From NCBI RefSeq assembly GCF_001187535.1, contig NZ_LFIO01001304.1, forward strand, positions 62,001 to 126,000: a stretch of DNA of 64,000 nucleotides, given 5' to 3'. The first letter of the stretch is position 1, and each line of letters opens with the position of its first letter. The translations under genes and the position numbers were made by a program. The notes beneath the pieces are model-generated. The model was not told the DNA's origin, searched no databases, and saw nothing but the letters and a program-made list of their open reading frames with translations. This DNA is from Rhizobium ecuadorense. Its GTDB lineage: Bacteria > Pseudomonadota > Alphaproteobacteria > Rhizobiales > Rhizobiaceae. Positions 8,806 through 17,403 of this stretch are shown here, piece by piece.

Positions 8806-10838
8806 CCCGCTACCCGCAATTGCGCCTCCTGCTGCTGACCCGCGGCAACCAGGTGCCCGACGTCGAGAATGAGGGCGACGCTGCCGTCGCCGAGAATGGT
8901 CGCGCCGGAAAAGGTCGCGACGTCGTTATGCAGTTTCGACATCGACTTGATCACCGTCTGGTGGTCGCCGATGATCTGGTCGACGACGAGGCCGACACGT
9001 TCCGTGCCGGTCGAGATGACGACGACCTTCTGGTGGACGTCGGGCTTCGTGCCGGTGCGGAAGAGATCGCGCAGGCGCAGGAACGGCACCAGGCTGTCGC
9101 GCAGCGAGATGAAGCTGCGGCCGCGCGAGCGCAGATCCTCCTCGAGCGACAGTTCGAGGCATTCCTCGACTGCCGAAAGCGGGATGACGTAGCGGCCGGA
9201 ACCGACACGCACCAACAGCCCGTCGATGATGGCAAGCGTCAGCGGGATGCGCAGCGACACTTCCGAACCCTGTCCCGGCACGCTGACGATGTCGATCGCG
9301 CCGCGAAGCGCTTCGACCGTCTTCTTGACCACGTCCATACCGACGCCGCGGCCGGACAGATTGGTGATTGCCGCGGCCGTCGAGAAGCCGGGTGCGAAGA
9401 TCAGTTGCAGCAGCTCGGAGTCGGAAAGAGACTGGCCGGGATGGATAAGCCCGGAGGATTCCGCCTTGGCGCGAACCCGTTCGCGATTGATCCCCCGACC
9501 GTCGTCCTTGATCGAAATAATCACCTCGCCGCCGGCCTGGCGAGCCGAAAGGACCACCGTGCCGGCTTCGGTCTTGCCGGCGGCGAGACGATCGGCCGGC
9601 ATCTCCAGGCCATGATCGATAGAATTGCGCACCAGGTGCACCAGCGGATCTGCCAGCCGCTCGATGACTGTTTTATCGACTTCGGTCGTCTCGCCCTCCA
9701 TCACCAGCTCGATCACCTTGCCGGTCTCGCGGGCGAGATCGTGGACGAGGCGGCGGAAACGGGAGAAGAGAGTGGTGACCGGCACCATGCGCAGCACCAT
9801 CATCGTGTCGCGCAATTCACCGGAGAGGCGTTCGATTTCTTCCGACACGGAGCGCAGCCCGATATCGGCGCTGGCGCTGGCCAGCTGGCTGAGGCGAGAT
9901 TGCGCGATGACGAGCTCGCCGACGCGGTCCATCAGTTCGTCGAGACGTTCGGCCGGAACGCGGACATTCTCGGCCGTCTTCGCTTGGCTGGCAGCCGCAG
10001 GCGCCTCGCGCCTGACTGGGACCGCCTCGACCGGACGAAACTCCGGAACGGCGGCCGCTACCGTAGTAACGGGTGCAGCTGCGGTCTTTTCCTCGATCGG
10101 AGCGACGGTTGTCGCAGCAGTGTCGATCTCCTCGACGCTGAGTTCCATATCGTCGAGCACGAAGATGAAGACGTCGTCGATCGCCGAGCGGTCCTGCTCG
10201 CTGGTCAGCATCACGTCCCAGGAAATGTGCAGTTCTGTCGGCGTGAGTTCGCCGAGCGGCGGAATGGCCAAGGTGTTGGCGCGCACGGTGCATTCGCCGA
10301 GATCACGCAACTCGTCCAGCAGGCCGAGCGGGTTGGTGCCGTTGGCCATGGAATTGGCGGGCAGGCTGAAGCGGATACGCCAGCTGTTTTTCTTCTTCGC
10401 CGATATCGCAAGCGCGGCCGCCGATGCGGGAACAGCGGCCGGTGCAACAGGAGGCGCCGCCTGCTTGCCGCCGACGGCAGCCTGCAGCTGCGTCAGAAGC
10501 TTGCTGCCGGTATCTCCGTGATCGGCATCAGGCTGATCGACGAGGGCGCGCATATGGTCCCGTGCTGCAAGAACGGCAGCGACGAGTTCGCTCGTCGCGG
10601 CGACCTCTCCCTTGCGGACGCGGTCGAAGGCGGTTTCACAATGATGGGTGAAGGCGGCGAGCGCCTCGAAACCGAACATCGCGCCGGAGCCCTTGAGCGT
10701 ATGGAGCCCGCGGAACACGGCATCGACGAGATCCTTGTTGTCGAGCTGGTGGGTCAGGTCGAGAAGACCCGCCTCGATCGCTTCAAGGCATTCGGCAGCC
10801 TCCATGCGGAACACGGCAACGGGATCGAGCGTACTCAT
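8802..10838 (-). CDS. cheA: CheA chemotaxis sensor histidine kinase
   Basis: CheA autophosphorylates in response to receptor state and passes phosphate to CheY and CheB. The start at 10838 (MSTLDPVAVFRMEAAECLEA) overlaps the cheY stop as ATGA; an upstream in-frame ATG at 10901 would run deep into cheY. The 678-residue protein has an Hpt domain with phospho-acceptor His46 in HTLKGSG, a P2-like regulatory region, an alanine-rich linker, a dimerisation domain, the kinase domain with HLVRNSIDHGLE and GRGVGMDVVK, and a C-terminal CheW-like domain. All hallmark segments are intact. Confidence 0.97.
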   Translation of the reverse strand: MSTLDPVAVFRMEAAECLEAIEAGLLDLTHQLDNKDLVDAVFRGLHTLKGSGAMFGFEALAAFTHHCETAFDRVRKGEVAATSELVAAVLAARDHMRALVDQPDADHGDTGSKLLTQLQAAVGGKQAAPPVAPAAVPASAAALAISAKKKNSWRIRFSLPANSMANGTNPLGLLDELRDLGECTVRANTLAIPPLGELTPTELHISWDVMLTSEQDRSAIDDVFIFVLDDMELSVEEIDTAATTVAPIEEKTAAAPVTTVAAAVPEFRPVEAVPVRREAPAAASQAKTAENVRVPAERLDELMDRVGELVIAQSRLSQLASASADIGLRSVSEEIERLSGELRDTMMVLRMVPVTTLFSRFRRLVHDLARETGKVIELVMEGETTEVDKTVIERLADPLVHLVRNSIDHGLEMPADRLAAGKTEAGTVVLSARQAGGEVIISIKDDGRGINRERVRAKAESSGLIHPGQSLSDSELLQLIFAPGFSTAAAITNLSGRGVGMDVVKKTVEALRGAIDIVSVPGQGSEVSLRIPLTLAIIDGLLVRVGSGRYVIPLSAVEECLELSLEEDLRSRGRSFISLRDSLVPFLRLRDLFRTGTKPDVHQKVVVISTGTERVGLVVDQIIGDHQTVIKSMSKLHNDVATFSGATILGDGSVALILDVGHLVAAGQQQEAQLRVAG

Positions 10839-11203
10839 CGTCCGAGAACCTTCTTCACGATCTTTACGAGATTTTCCGGATCGAACGGCTTGGTCAGCCA
10901 ACCCGTCGCGCCCGCGGCCTTGGCGCGCGCCTTGAGATCGGCGTCCGACTCCGTCGTCAGGAAGATGATCGGAACGCCGGCCTGCCCAGGCAGCTTGCGC
11001 AGTTCCTCGATCATCGTCAGCCCGTCCATGACAGGCATGTTGAGATCGGTCACGATGAGATCGAAGCTGCTGCCCTTGGCCGTCGCCAGGCCCTCGGCCC
11101 CGTCGGCGGCCTCGGTCACGCTGTACCCGGCATTGGTGAGTGTGACCTTGGTGGTCAGGCGGATGCTGGCGGAATCGTCAACAGTCAGGATGTTTGCACT
11201 CAT
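10835..11203 (-). CDS. cheY: CheY single-domain response regulator
   Basis: CheY receives phosphate from CheA and acts on the flagellar motor or as a phosphate sink. This is a stand-alone receiver of 122 residues with acidic pocket DD at 9-10, phosphoacceptor Asp53 in VTDLNMPVMDG, the threonine in FLTTESD and the lysine in TKPFD. The start at 11203 (MSANILTVDD) has AGAGG upstream; an earlier ATG at 11278 would overlap the preceding gene. Only this one cheY is visible; rhizobial che1 clusters usually have two, so a second may lie beyond the left edge or elsewhere. Confidence 0.95.
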   Translation of the reverse strand: MSANILTVDDSASIRLTTKVTLTNAGYSVTEAADGAEGLATAKGSSFDLIVTDLNMPVMDGLTMIEELRKLPGQAGVPIIFLTTESDADLKARAKAAGATGWLTKPFDPENLVKIVKKVLGR

Positions 11204-11207
11204 AACT

Positions 11208-11531
11208 TTATACCTCTTTATGCAACCAAAACTTGGAATCTTCTTGATCGAAGGATTCGATGAAACCTGCGCGTTCAAGTACCTTCAGGAGCGAACCGCT
11301 TGCAGGCCTAGAAAGTTTGAATGTCTTCCCCTCAGCTTTTGCTTGGCGGCGCGAGGACTCGATGAGCTGAACGAAACTCAGATCCGCTTCGGCACTTTCG
11401 GGAATGCTAACTGTGATTGTATCGTGGACGCGAAATGCATCAGTAAACTTTGAATATAGTTCGGATGCCGAGCGAATACTGAGCGAGTCAGGCAAATTTA
11501 TAGATTCGCAATATTGTTTAGGAGTATCCAA
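11208..11531 (-). CDS. STAS-domain protein at the head of the che operon
   Basis: This 107-residue protein looks like a STAS (anti-sigma factor antagonist-like) domain: alternating strands and helices with SLSIRSASELYSKF near the start, then VSIPESAEADLSFVQLIESS and a final segment SLLKVLERAGF typical of the fold. It starts with TTG at 11531, preceded by GAGGGGG at good spacing; no internal ATG would leave an intact domain. It ends 4 bp before the cheY ATG and is the first gene of the operon. Family assignment rests on pattern, not alignment. In known partner-switching systems the phosphorylated residue is a serine; whether this one is regulated that way is unknown. Confidence 0.8.
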   Translation of the reverse strand: MDTPKQYCESINLPDSLSIRSASELYSKFTDAFRVHDTITVSIPESAEADLSFVQLIESSRRQAKAEGKTFKLSRPASGSLLKVLERAGFIESFDQEDSKFWLHKEV

Positions 11532-11871
11532 TGCAGCCCCCTCGGCCGGAGAAATACTTGACGACCTTTAAAGGACTCTCACGGCAGCGTTAATGCCGGG
11601 TAAACAGCGGTTGTATGAAACTGTCGTATAACGAGTCCTGGGACTCCCAATTTCTCATCCGGAAAAAGTTGTATTTTCTTCTCAAAATTTAGAAACAAAT
11701 AAAGTAAAAGCAATAGGTTAAGCAATATTAACCATCGATGAGATCCGGGCCGGCGCCCATCCACATCTTTCGTTAATCACAACGCTGACGAGTCTGGCGC
11801 GTTTACCGGACGTTTCCATCCTGCCCGTAGAAATAGAGTCAAATAAGCCTGTGTTTTAAGAAAAGGTATAA
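11532..11871. promoter_or_regulatory. Divergent intergenic region between che operon and soluble MCP-like gene
   Basis: This 340-bp gap separates the minus-strand che operon from the plus-strand gene at 11872 and must hold both promoters. The centre (about 11640-11745) is clearly more AT-rich than the surroundings. A 10-bp perfect palindrome CCTTTAAAGG lies at 11565-11574, just upstream of the operon start. I see no convincing sigma-70 hexamer pair and no plausible coding frame. Confidence 0.5.
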
Positions 11872-13623
11872 ATGTTGGCACACGCTCTGGTATCGCCGAT
11901 CGCTGCAGCCCACACATCCGGCCGGGACATCGGCCGCACCCTGGAATCCGCTCGCAGCCGGGTCGAGGAACGTTTTCTGGAAGGCGGCACCGTGCTGCTC
12001 TCGGTGATGGATGTTCTCAACCGGCTGTTGAATTCTCTGGAGAGTGTCACCGCGGCGCTCGACAATGGGGAATCGAGCGATACCGGCGCCGATCTCCGTG
12101 CCACGGTTCAGAGCCTGACGGCGCTGCCGGTCACCGAAGAAAATCGTCAGCAGGCACTCCTCTCGCTGGCGCAGACCGGCAGGGAACTACGCAAATACGT
12201 CTCCGACATGCAGGAGACGATGCGTTATCTCAGAACTTTCGCCGTGACCGTGAAGATCACCGGCGCCGGCATTGCCGAATTCGCCGGCTTCGCACAGGAG
12301 ATCCTGGAGCGAATCTATTCCGGCACCGATGAGGTCAACCGTTTCGCCACTCATCTCGACAGTCTCGACAAGGAGGTCAAACTCGCCGCCTCCTTCGGCG
12401 CCAGCGTCTCCAAGGGTTATGCCGATACCGTTCCGGCCGTCGCCGCCGCCCTGCGCGACGATGCCGCCAAGATCGCTGAACACCGCAAGCATCTCGGCGT
12501 CGTCGCCCGCGAGGTCGGCGCGATTGCCCGCGGCGTCCAGAGCAAGGTCGCTTCGACGCTCTCTGCCCTGCAGATCGGCGATATCACCCGTCAGCGCATC
12601 GAGCATGTGCAGGCCACCCTTTCGCTGCTTGAGGAATTCTTTGCCGGCGAAGAGGGCGCGAAGCTCGATGCCGGCGCGCGCAAGCGTCTTCAGAATGTCA
12701 TTCACCACCTGACCGCGGCACAGATGAGCGACATGTGCGCCAATTTCCAGCGGGAATCGGAAAACGTCGTCACGACGATCGCCAGTTTCGATCACGACAT
12801 GCGGGAGATCCTCAAACTGCGCGACCAGATGAGCGGCGCCAGCGGCGAATCCGGCGGCAATTTCATGCGCGCGCTGGAATCCAGCGTTTCGGCCGCCCAC
12901 GAAATCGTCCAGCAGGTCGACACGGCAAGCCGGCAGGCCGACCAGGTCAGCCAGTCGACGATCGGCACGGCCGCCAAGCTCTCCGAAGCGATCGCCAATA
13001 TCCGTGCCGTCAAGACCGACATCCATTATATGGCTTTGAACACCAACCTGCGCTGCAGCCGTCTCGGCGAGGAAGGCAGGTCGATCAACGTCGTCACGGC
13101 CGAGCTGCGCATTTTCGCCGGCAAGCTCGACGAATCCGCCGATGCCATCGTCACCGGCCTGCCGGTGCTCGAAGCCGCTGCCGGACGCATCGCCCCCGCC
13201 ATTGATGCCGAGGCCGGCGGCCTGGGAGAGAGCCTGACGTCAGCCGTCGGCAACATCCACTCCGCAGCCGACGTCATGGAAAACGAATTGAAGGTGCTTG
13301 CCGAGAACGGCCGCGAGGTCGCCGCCAAGATCGGCCTGCTGATCGGCAAGCTCGATTTCCAGCGCGATCTCGGCGAAGTCTTTGCCCGCTGCGCCGATGT
13401 GCTGGATGAGGCGGCCGGCACCGAGGTCGCCGATATCTCCGATCTCACCGAGACGATAGCGCCGCTCGACCGCAAGATCTTCAAGCACTATACGATGGTT
13501 CAGGAGCGCAGCATTCATCGCGACATCATCCCGGCGAGCGAGGACAGCGCTCCTGCCCCTGCTCTAGCCGAACCTGCCAAAGTCGAAAGCGACGAGGATC
13601 TTTTCGCCGACGCGCTGTTTTAA
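11872..13623 (+). CDS. Soluble chemotaxis-associated protein with degenerate MCP hairpin
   Basis: This 583-residue protein has no membrane segment and no HAMP domain but is predicted to be mostly long helices. Around residues 383-425 it carries HYMALNTNLRCSRLGEEGRS followed by a VVTAELRIFA-type segment, which matches the receptor hairpin pattern (LALNAAVEAARAGEHGKG ... VASEVRKLA) but with diverged tip residues. It is transcribed divergently from the che operon. By inference it is a cytoplasmic receptor-like or array-modulating protein that could contact CheA/CheW; the altered tip makes normal signalling doubtful. AAAAGG five bases before the ATG supports the start. Exact family is not recognised. 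Confidence 0.75.
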   Translation: MLAHALVSPIAAAHTSGRDIGRTLESARSRVEERFLEGGTVLLSVMDVLNRLLNSLESVTAALDNGESSDTGADLRATVQSLTALPVTEENRQQALLSLAQTGRELRKYVSDMQETMRYLRTFAVTVKITGAGIAEFAGFAQEILERIYSGTDEVNRFATHLDSLDKEVKLAASFGASVSKGYADTVPAVAAALRDDAAKIAEHRKHLGVVAREVGAIARGVQSKVASTLSALQIGDITRQRIEHVQATLSLLEEFFAGEEGAKLDAGARKRLQNVIHHLTAAQMSDMCANFQRESENVVTTIASFDHDMREILKLRDQMSGASGESGGNFMRALESSVSAAHEIVQQVDTASRQADQVSQSTIGTAAKLSEAIANIRAVKTDIHYMALNTNLRCSRLGEEGRSINVVTAELRIFAGKLDESADAIVTGLPVLEAAAGRIAPAIDAEAGGLGESLTSAVGNIHSAADVMENELKVLAENGREVAAKIGLLIGKLDFQRDLGEVFARCADVLDEAAGTEVADISDLTETIAPLDRKIFKHYTMVQERSIHRDIIPASEDSAPAPALAEPAKVESDEDLFADALF

Positions 13624-13656
13624 AGCCGTTCCCGGCCGGGACGCGCGGCGCTTAAT

Positions 13657-14739
13657 TCAGCGCCGCCGGAACTTGTTGGCGGCCTCGATCGCCGCTTTCT
13701 GCTGATCGTCCTCGATGCCGAGATAGAAATCCTCGAGCGACGGATCGGCGAGCCCGGCGCGGCGCGACAGGACGTACCACTTCGCCGCCTCGACCGGATC
13801 GGGCGCCGTGCCGATGGCGTTGATATAAAGATGGGCGAGCTTGTTCTGTGCCGCGACGTTGCCGCCATTGGCGGCAAGTTTCAGCCATTCGAAGCCCTTG
13901 ACGTAATCCTTCGGCCCGCCGACTCCATTGACGAGCCAGATGCCGAGATCAAGCTGGGCCGTGTCGAAACCGGCGCGCGCCGCACGTACCATCCATTCGC
14001 GGGCAAGCTGCTTCTTTTCCTCAGGCAGGTCCTTCAGCGTCGCATAGATCTGCGCCACGGCATATTGCGAATCGGCAATGCCCTGCTCGGCCGATTTCTC
14101 GTAGAACGGCAGCGCGAGCTTCAGCCCCTTTTCGCCGGGATTGTCGGCGATGAGAAGCTGCGCCCAGTTGAATTCCGCCGAAGGATTGCCAGCCTCGGCC
14201 GCCTTGCGCATGTAGTCGTCGGCCTTGACTTTGTCACGCGGCACGCCCTCGCCTTCCATCAGGATCAGCGCATATTTGAACATTGCCGCCGCATCGCCGC
14301 CTTCGGCCGCCTTGCCGTACCAGAAGGCGGCATTCTTCACGTCCTTCTTTACCCCAAGCCCTTGCGAGAGGATTTCGCCAATCAGCGTCTGCGCCGCTGC
14401 ATCGCCGAGCTGGGCGCGTGGCAGCGCCTTGTCCATTGCCGTCAGGTAATAACCGCGCTGGAAGGCGCCGTAAGCCTCGTCGACGGGTCCCTTGTAATCC
14501 TTCTCCGGCGGCAGGTCCGGCAGTTTCGCACCCATGCGGTCGAACACGCCGACACCATCGGAGGGCCGTATGACCGAGCCAGAGGGTCGGTCGGTGCGGA
14601 AGGTCGAAGCCGGCGCCGAGCCCGGCTGGCTGATGACGCTGTCACTGGCTTGCGCCACGACGACATCCGGCCCGGCCGCAACGAAGGCGGCCATGCTGGC
14701 AAGGATAAATTTCAACAGGCGGGCGGTCTGGATCGGCAT
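13657..14739 (-). CDS. Secreted Sel1-repeat (SLR) protein
   Basis: The 360-residue protein starts with a signal peptide (about residues 1-29, ending near VVVAQA). It then contains five or more Sel1-like TPR repeats with the typical A..G...A..WY.KAAEGGDAAAM and FEWLKLAANGGNVAAQ patterns. Such helical repeat proteins act as periplasmic scaffolds in envelope or exopolysaccharide processes; no specific partner can be named. The start at 14739 lies 11 bp after the upstream thiE-like stop (14750), so the two are probably cotranscribed; an in-frame ATG at 14781 would instead overlap that gene. A GCGGCGCT hairpin sits at the 3' end. Confidence 0.85.
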   Translation of the reverse strand: MPIQTARLLKFILASMAAFVAAGPDVVVAQASDSVISQPGSAPASTFRTDRPSGSVIRPSDGVGVFDRMGAKLPDLPPEKDYKGPVDEAYGAFQRGYYLTAMDKALPRAQLGDAAAQTLIGEILSQGLGVKKDVKNAAFWYGKAAEGGDAAAMFKYALILMEGEGVPRDKVKADDYMRKAAEAGNPSAEFNWAQLLIADNPGEKGLKLALPFYEKSAEQGIADSQYAVAQIYATLKDLPEEKKQLAREWMVRAARAGFDTAQLDLGIWLVNGVGGPKDYVKGFEWLKLAANGGNVAAQNKLAHLYINAIGTAPDPVEAAKWYVLSRRAGLADPSLEDFYLGIEDDQQKAAIEAANKFRRR

Positions 14740-14749
14740 GAGCGCGATT

Positions 14750-15403
14750 TCAATCCTCAAACCGTGGCGCTTTTTCGTCAAGCAAGGCGTTGACTTCAGC
14801 GACGATAGACGGCGCCCGGCTGGGCTCGCCGAAGACCGCCAGCCGCAGCGCCACGAATTCCGCTCCGGTTTCGGCGACGGCGAGCGCCGAGGCCGGATCG
14901 GTGCCGCCCATGACGATGCAGGGAATCTCGATCATCGACGCCCACCATTCGCCGAGCGCAAGGTGCTTCGGATGCGCCTCCGGCTTGATATCGCCGTCGA
15001 GCTTGCCGAAGAAGATATAGTCGGGCCTGACTTCGCCGATCTCAAGCGCCTTGTGCCGGTCGGCTGCGTTGCCGCCGCCGACGATCAGCTTCGGCGCATG
15101 TTTTTCGATCGCTTCCGAAAGTGCCTCGGCATTGCCGGAGAGGTGCAGGCCATCGGCCTTTGACCGCCCCGCCACGCGGCTGTCGCCGGCAATCAACGCG
15201 GCCGCCCCGGCATCCTGGATCAGCGGCACCAGCTTCTCGGCATGTTTCTGGAAGGTGCCGTCGTCGAGCCCGTATTGCGGCACGATCACCGAGGCGACGT
15301 CGCCGCCCTTCAGCGCATCGGCGACGATCCTTGCCTGTTCATCGGCATCGGCAATATCGGGTGCGATCAGCACAAGGCGGCAGCGGTTTTCCGGTTCGGT
15401 CAT
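14750..15403 (-). CDS. thiE: Thiamine-phosphate synthase-like TIM-barrel protein
   Basis: ThiE couples the pyrimidine and thiazole halves of thiamine. This 217-residue protein has a ThiE-type barrel with GLHLSG near the middle and IPCIVMGGTDPASALAVAE followed by GAEFVALR near the end, which match the C-terminal phosphate-binding part of the family. The N-terminal QLR.K motif that binds the pyrimidine substrate in canonical ThiE is not present (the region reads VASVIVPQYG). It may therefore be a ThiE paralogue with changed activity. It heads a two-gene unit with the Sel1-repeat gene, and no other thiamine genes are nearby. Confidence 0.75.
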   Translation of the reverse strand: MTEPENRCRLVLIAPDIADADEQARIVADALKGGDVASVIVPQYGLDDGTFQKHAEKLVPLIQDAGAAALIAGDSRVAGRSKADGLHLSGNAEALSEAIEKHAPKLIVGGGNAADRHKALEIGEVRPDYIFFGKLDGDIKPEAHPKHLALGEWWASMIEIPCIVMGGTDPASALAVAETGAEFVALRLAVFGEPSRAPSIVAEVNALLDEKAPRFED

Positions 15404-15510
15404 CAGGTCTTTCCGTTTCCTGCGAATTTCCCTTTGAGACGAGGGATCCGCACTCGTTTTGTGTGAGTAGTTCCGTTAGACGAGGCTTGCAAGAGGAGGA
15501 CGTCGAAAGC

Positions 15511-16275
15511 ATGCCGCAAGATTTGTCATTCTACTACGCCGCCGTGCCTGCCGTTCTGCTGGTGGGCCTCGCAAAGGGCGGCATGGGCGACGCTTTGTCG
15601 CTGATCGGCCTGCCCTTCCTCGCCCTCGTCGTCTCGCCGGTCGAGGCAGCGGCGATCCTGCTGCCGATCCTGGTCTTCATGGACATGATTTCGCTCGTCA
15701 TCTGGCGCAAGCACGGCGACTGGGCGACGCTGAAGATCATGCTGCCGGGCGCAGTCTTCGGCATCGCGCTGGGCTGGGCAACCTCGGCGCTCGTTCCGGG
15801 CAATGTGCTCCGCATCGTCATCGGTGCGGTGACCATCCTCTTCTGCCTGCGCTATTTCTGGAACAATTACGGCCCGGGCGCCGACAGGATAGTCCCGCCG
15901 CGCGGCCAGCGGCCGGTCGCCGCCAACCTTTGGGGCACGTTTTCCGGCTACGGCAGCTTCGTCGCCCACGCCGGCGGCGCACCCTTCCAGATCTACGCCC
16001 TGCCGCTCAAGCTGCAGCCGCGCGAATATACCGGCACCAGCGTGCGCTTCTTCGCGATCCTCAACGCCATCAAGCTGATCCCCTATTTCGCACTCGGCCA
16101 GCTCGACACCCAGAACCTTGCAACCTCCGCGACGCTCCTGCCTTTCGCCCCGCTCGCCACTCTTGCCGGCGCCTGGTGCGTGCGCCGCATGAAGCCGGCG
16201 GTCTTCTATCCCTTCATGTATGCGATGGCCTTGATCGCCGCCTTCCTCATCGTGCGAGAGGGTCTTGGCTGGTAA
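15511..16275 (+). CDS. TauE/SafE (TSUP) family membrane permease
   Basis: This 254-residue protein is almost entirely hydrophobic with about eight membrane segments. It shows the family's two-fold layout, with glycine-rich GLAKGGMGDALSLIGLP near the N-terminus and GTFSGYGSFVAHAGGAPFQ in the second half. TSUP proteins move sulfite, sulfonates or other organic anions across the inner membrane; the substrate here is not evident. The start at 15511 is preceded by AAGAGGAGGA and the usual N-terminal topology begins there. It stands alone, divergent from the thiE-like gene. Confidence 0.88.
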   Translation: MPQDLSFYYAAVPAVLLVGLAKGGMGDALSLIGLPFLALVVSPVEAAAILLPILVFMDMISLVIWRKHGDWATLKIMLPGAVFGIALGWATSALVPGNVLRIVIGAVTILFCLRYFWNNYGPGADRIVPPRGQRPVAANLWGTFSGYGSFVAHAGGAPFQIYALPLKLQPREYTGTSVRFFAILNAIKLIPYFALGQLDTQNLATSATLLPFAPLATLAGAWCVRRMKPAVFYPFMYAMALIAAFLIVREGLGW

Positions 16276-16394
16276 CGAGCAATTCTTAAGTGTAACCGCG
16301 TCCTTAGCGCGCCTGAAAAGACGCGCGGCGCTGTAGTACGCTGCAATGCACAATTTCCTTGCTGGAACGGCCGGTTTGACGTAGCTTTCCCGTC

Positions 16395-16655
16395 ATGTCG
16401 AACACCGATCCTTTCTCTGCGATTGCCGATCCGAACCGGCGGTTTCTGCTGGAGGAATTGCGTCGCGCTCCACGGACGGTCAACGAGCTTGCCGAGGGGC
16501 TGCCGATCAGCCGGCCGGCCGTGTCGCAGCACCTGAAGGCGCTGCTCGACAGCAACCTCGTCTCGGTGACATCCGAAGGCACGAAACGCATCTACACGGT
16601 CAACAACCGCGGTTTCGATAAGCTCAATTTATGGCTGGATCAGTTCTGGGCTTGA
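16395..16655 (+). CDS. ArsR-type winged-helix transcriptional regulator
   Basis: This is a compact 86-residue winged-helix protein beginning MSNTDPFSAIADPNRRFLLE, with the recognition region ISRPAVSQHLKALLDSNLV. This is the pattern of metal-independent ArsR regulators that often sit beside SRPBCC or efflux genes. No cysteine metal-binding motif is present. It follows the permease by 119 bp and may or may not control it. It is shorter than most ArsR proteins but complete in its DNA-binding core. Confidence 0.85.
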   Translation: MSNTDPFSAIADPNRRFLLEELRRAPRTVNELAEGLPISRPAVSQHLKALLDSNLVSVTSEGTKRIYTVNNRGFDKLNLWLDQFWA

Positions 16656-16705
16656 TGCATGCTTCCGGATGCCGCGGGACCGGAACGAGGGAATAGAACT
16701 GGGTC

Positions 16706-17179
16706 CTAATCCGCGATGGGAACAAACATTCCGACTTTGATATCCTTCAACACGACATTCGTGTGAATGCTTTTGATCTGCGGATTCTCGGACATCAGGT
16801 TAGCCGTGATTTCATCATATTGTCCGACATCGCGCGCGGTGATGATCGCGACCAGATCGACTGAACCGGTGACGTAGTAGACCTGCTGAATGTGCGCCTG
16901 CTTCGCCAACCAGACCCGGAACTTGGAAAGAGCGTCATAGTTCTCCCGCTCGATTTCCATCCCCGCGATGAACATCATTGGGGTGCCGGCCGCCTTGCGG
17001 TCGACCAGGGCAATCTCAGCCGTGATGATTCCGGAATCGCGCATCCGTTTCAGACGCCGCTGCACGGCAGAAGCGGAGAGGCCGACGAGGTCGCCTATGA
17101 TCTCGGCCTTCATCTGACAATCGATCTGGATAATGTCCAGGATCTTGCGGTCTAGCTGGTCAATCGGTTCCATGATCAT
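16706..17179 (-). CDS. Lrp/AsnC-family regulator divergent from the catabolic island
   Basis: This 157-residue protein has an N-terminal helix-turn-helix (about residues 7-65: LDRKILDIIQIDCQMKAEII, LSASAVQRRLKRMRDSGII) and a C-terminal RAM ligand-binding domain (about 70-150, with VTGSVDLVAIITARD). Lrp/AsnC regulators sense amino acids and usually control divergent transport or catabolic genes. It is transcribed away from the homoserine dehydrogenase gene across a 224-bp shared region, so it is the prime candidate activator of the island. The amino-acid ligand cannot be read from sequence; canavanine or homoserine would fit. Confidence 0.93.
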   Translation of the reverse strand: MIMEPIDQLDRKILDIIQIDCQMKAEIIGDLVGLSASAVQRRLKRMRDSGIITAEIALVDRKAAGTPMMFIAGMEIERENYDALSKFRVWLAKQAHIQQVYYVTGSVDLVAIITARDVGQYDEITANLMSENPQIKSIHTNVVLKDIKVGMFVPIAD

Positions 17180-17227
17180 CGCCGTCGGTTGTCTTTGCGC
17201 ATATTATGTCGAATCTGCGCGGTGAAA

Positions 17228-17251
17228 CTGCATATTTCCGCCCATTTGCAG
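17228..17251. promoter_or_regulatory. Imperfect palindrome in the divergent promoter region, candidate Lrp operator
   Basis: The arms CTGCATAT and ATTTGCAG flank an eight-base centre (TTCCGCCC), giving a 24-bp imperfect dyad between the Lrp/AsnC gene and the homoserine dehydrogenase gene. Size and placement suit a regulator dimer, but no binding site is known for this protein, so the role is inferred. Confidence 0.35.
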
Positions 17252-17403
17252 CTATCGCCTTCATCGAGCACGATTCATCGCGGGAAATCTGCGCGTCGTG
17301 ACCGATGCGTGGCAAAGTGGCCATCAATTTGGTCGTTCTGCAAGCTTCCCGATGACCTTCTGCACCGTCATCCTTTGCTCATCGCCCATGATGAGGAACC
17401 GAG

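Noticed and set aside
8790..11453. A very long open frame on the plus strand across cheA and cheY
   Set aside because: It is the antisense shadow of two well-supported genes in GC-rich DNA; its translation has no domain pattern and an Arg/Asp/His-biased composition.
11579..11764. A 61-codon minus-strand frame in the divergent gap upstream of the che operon
   Set aside because: It sits in an AT-rich promoter region, has no ribosome-binding site and no family pattern.
13644..13667. A GCGGCGCT/AGCGCCGC hairpin between two convergent genes as a terminator
   Set aside because: The stem is good but there is no T-run on either strand and it overlaps the end of the Sel1-repeat gene.
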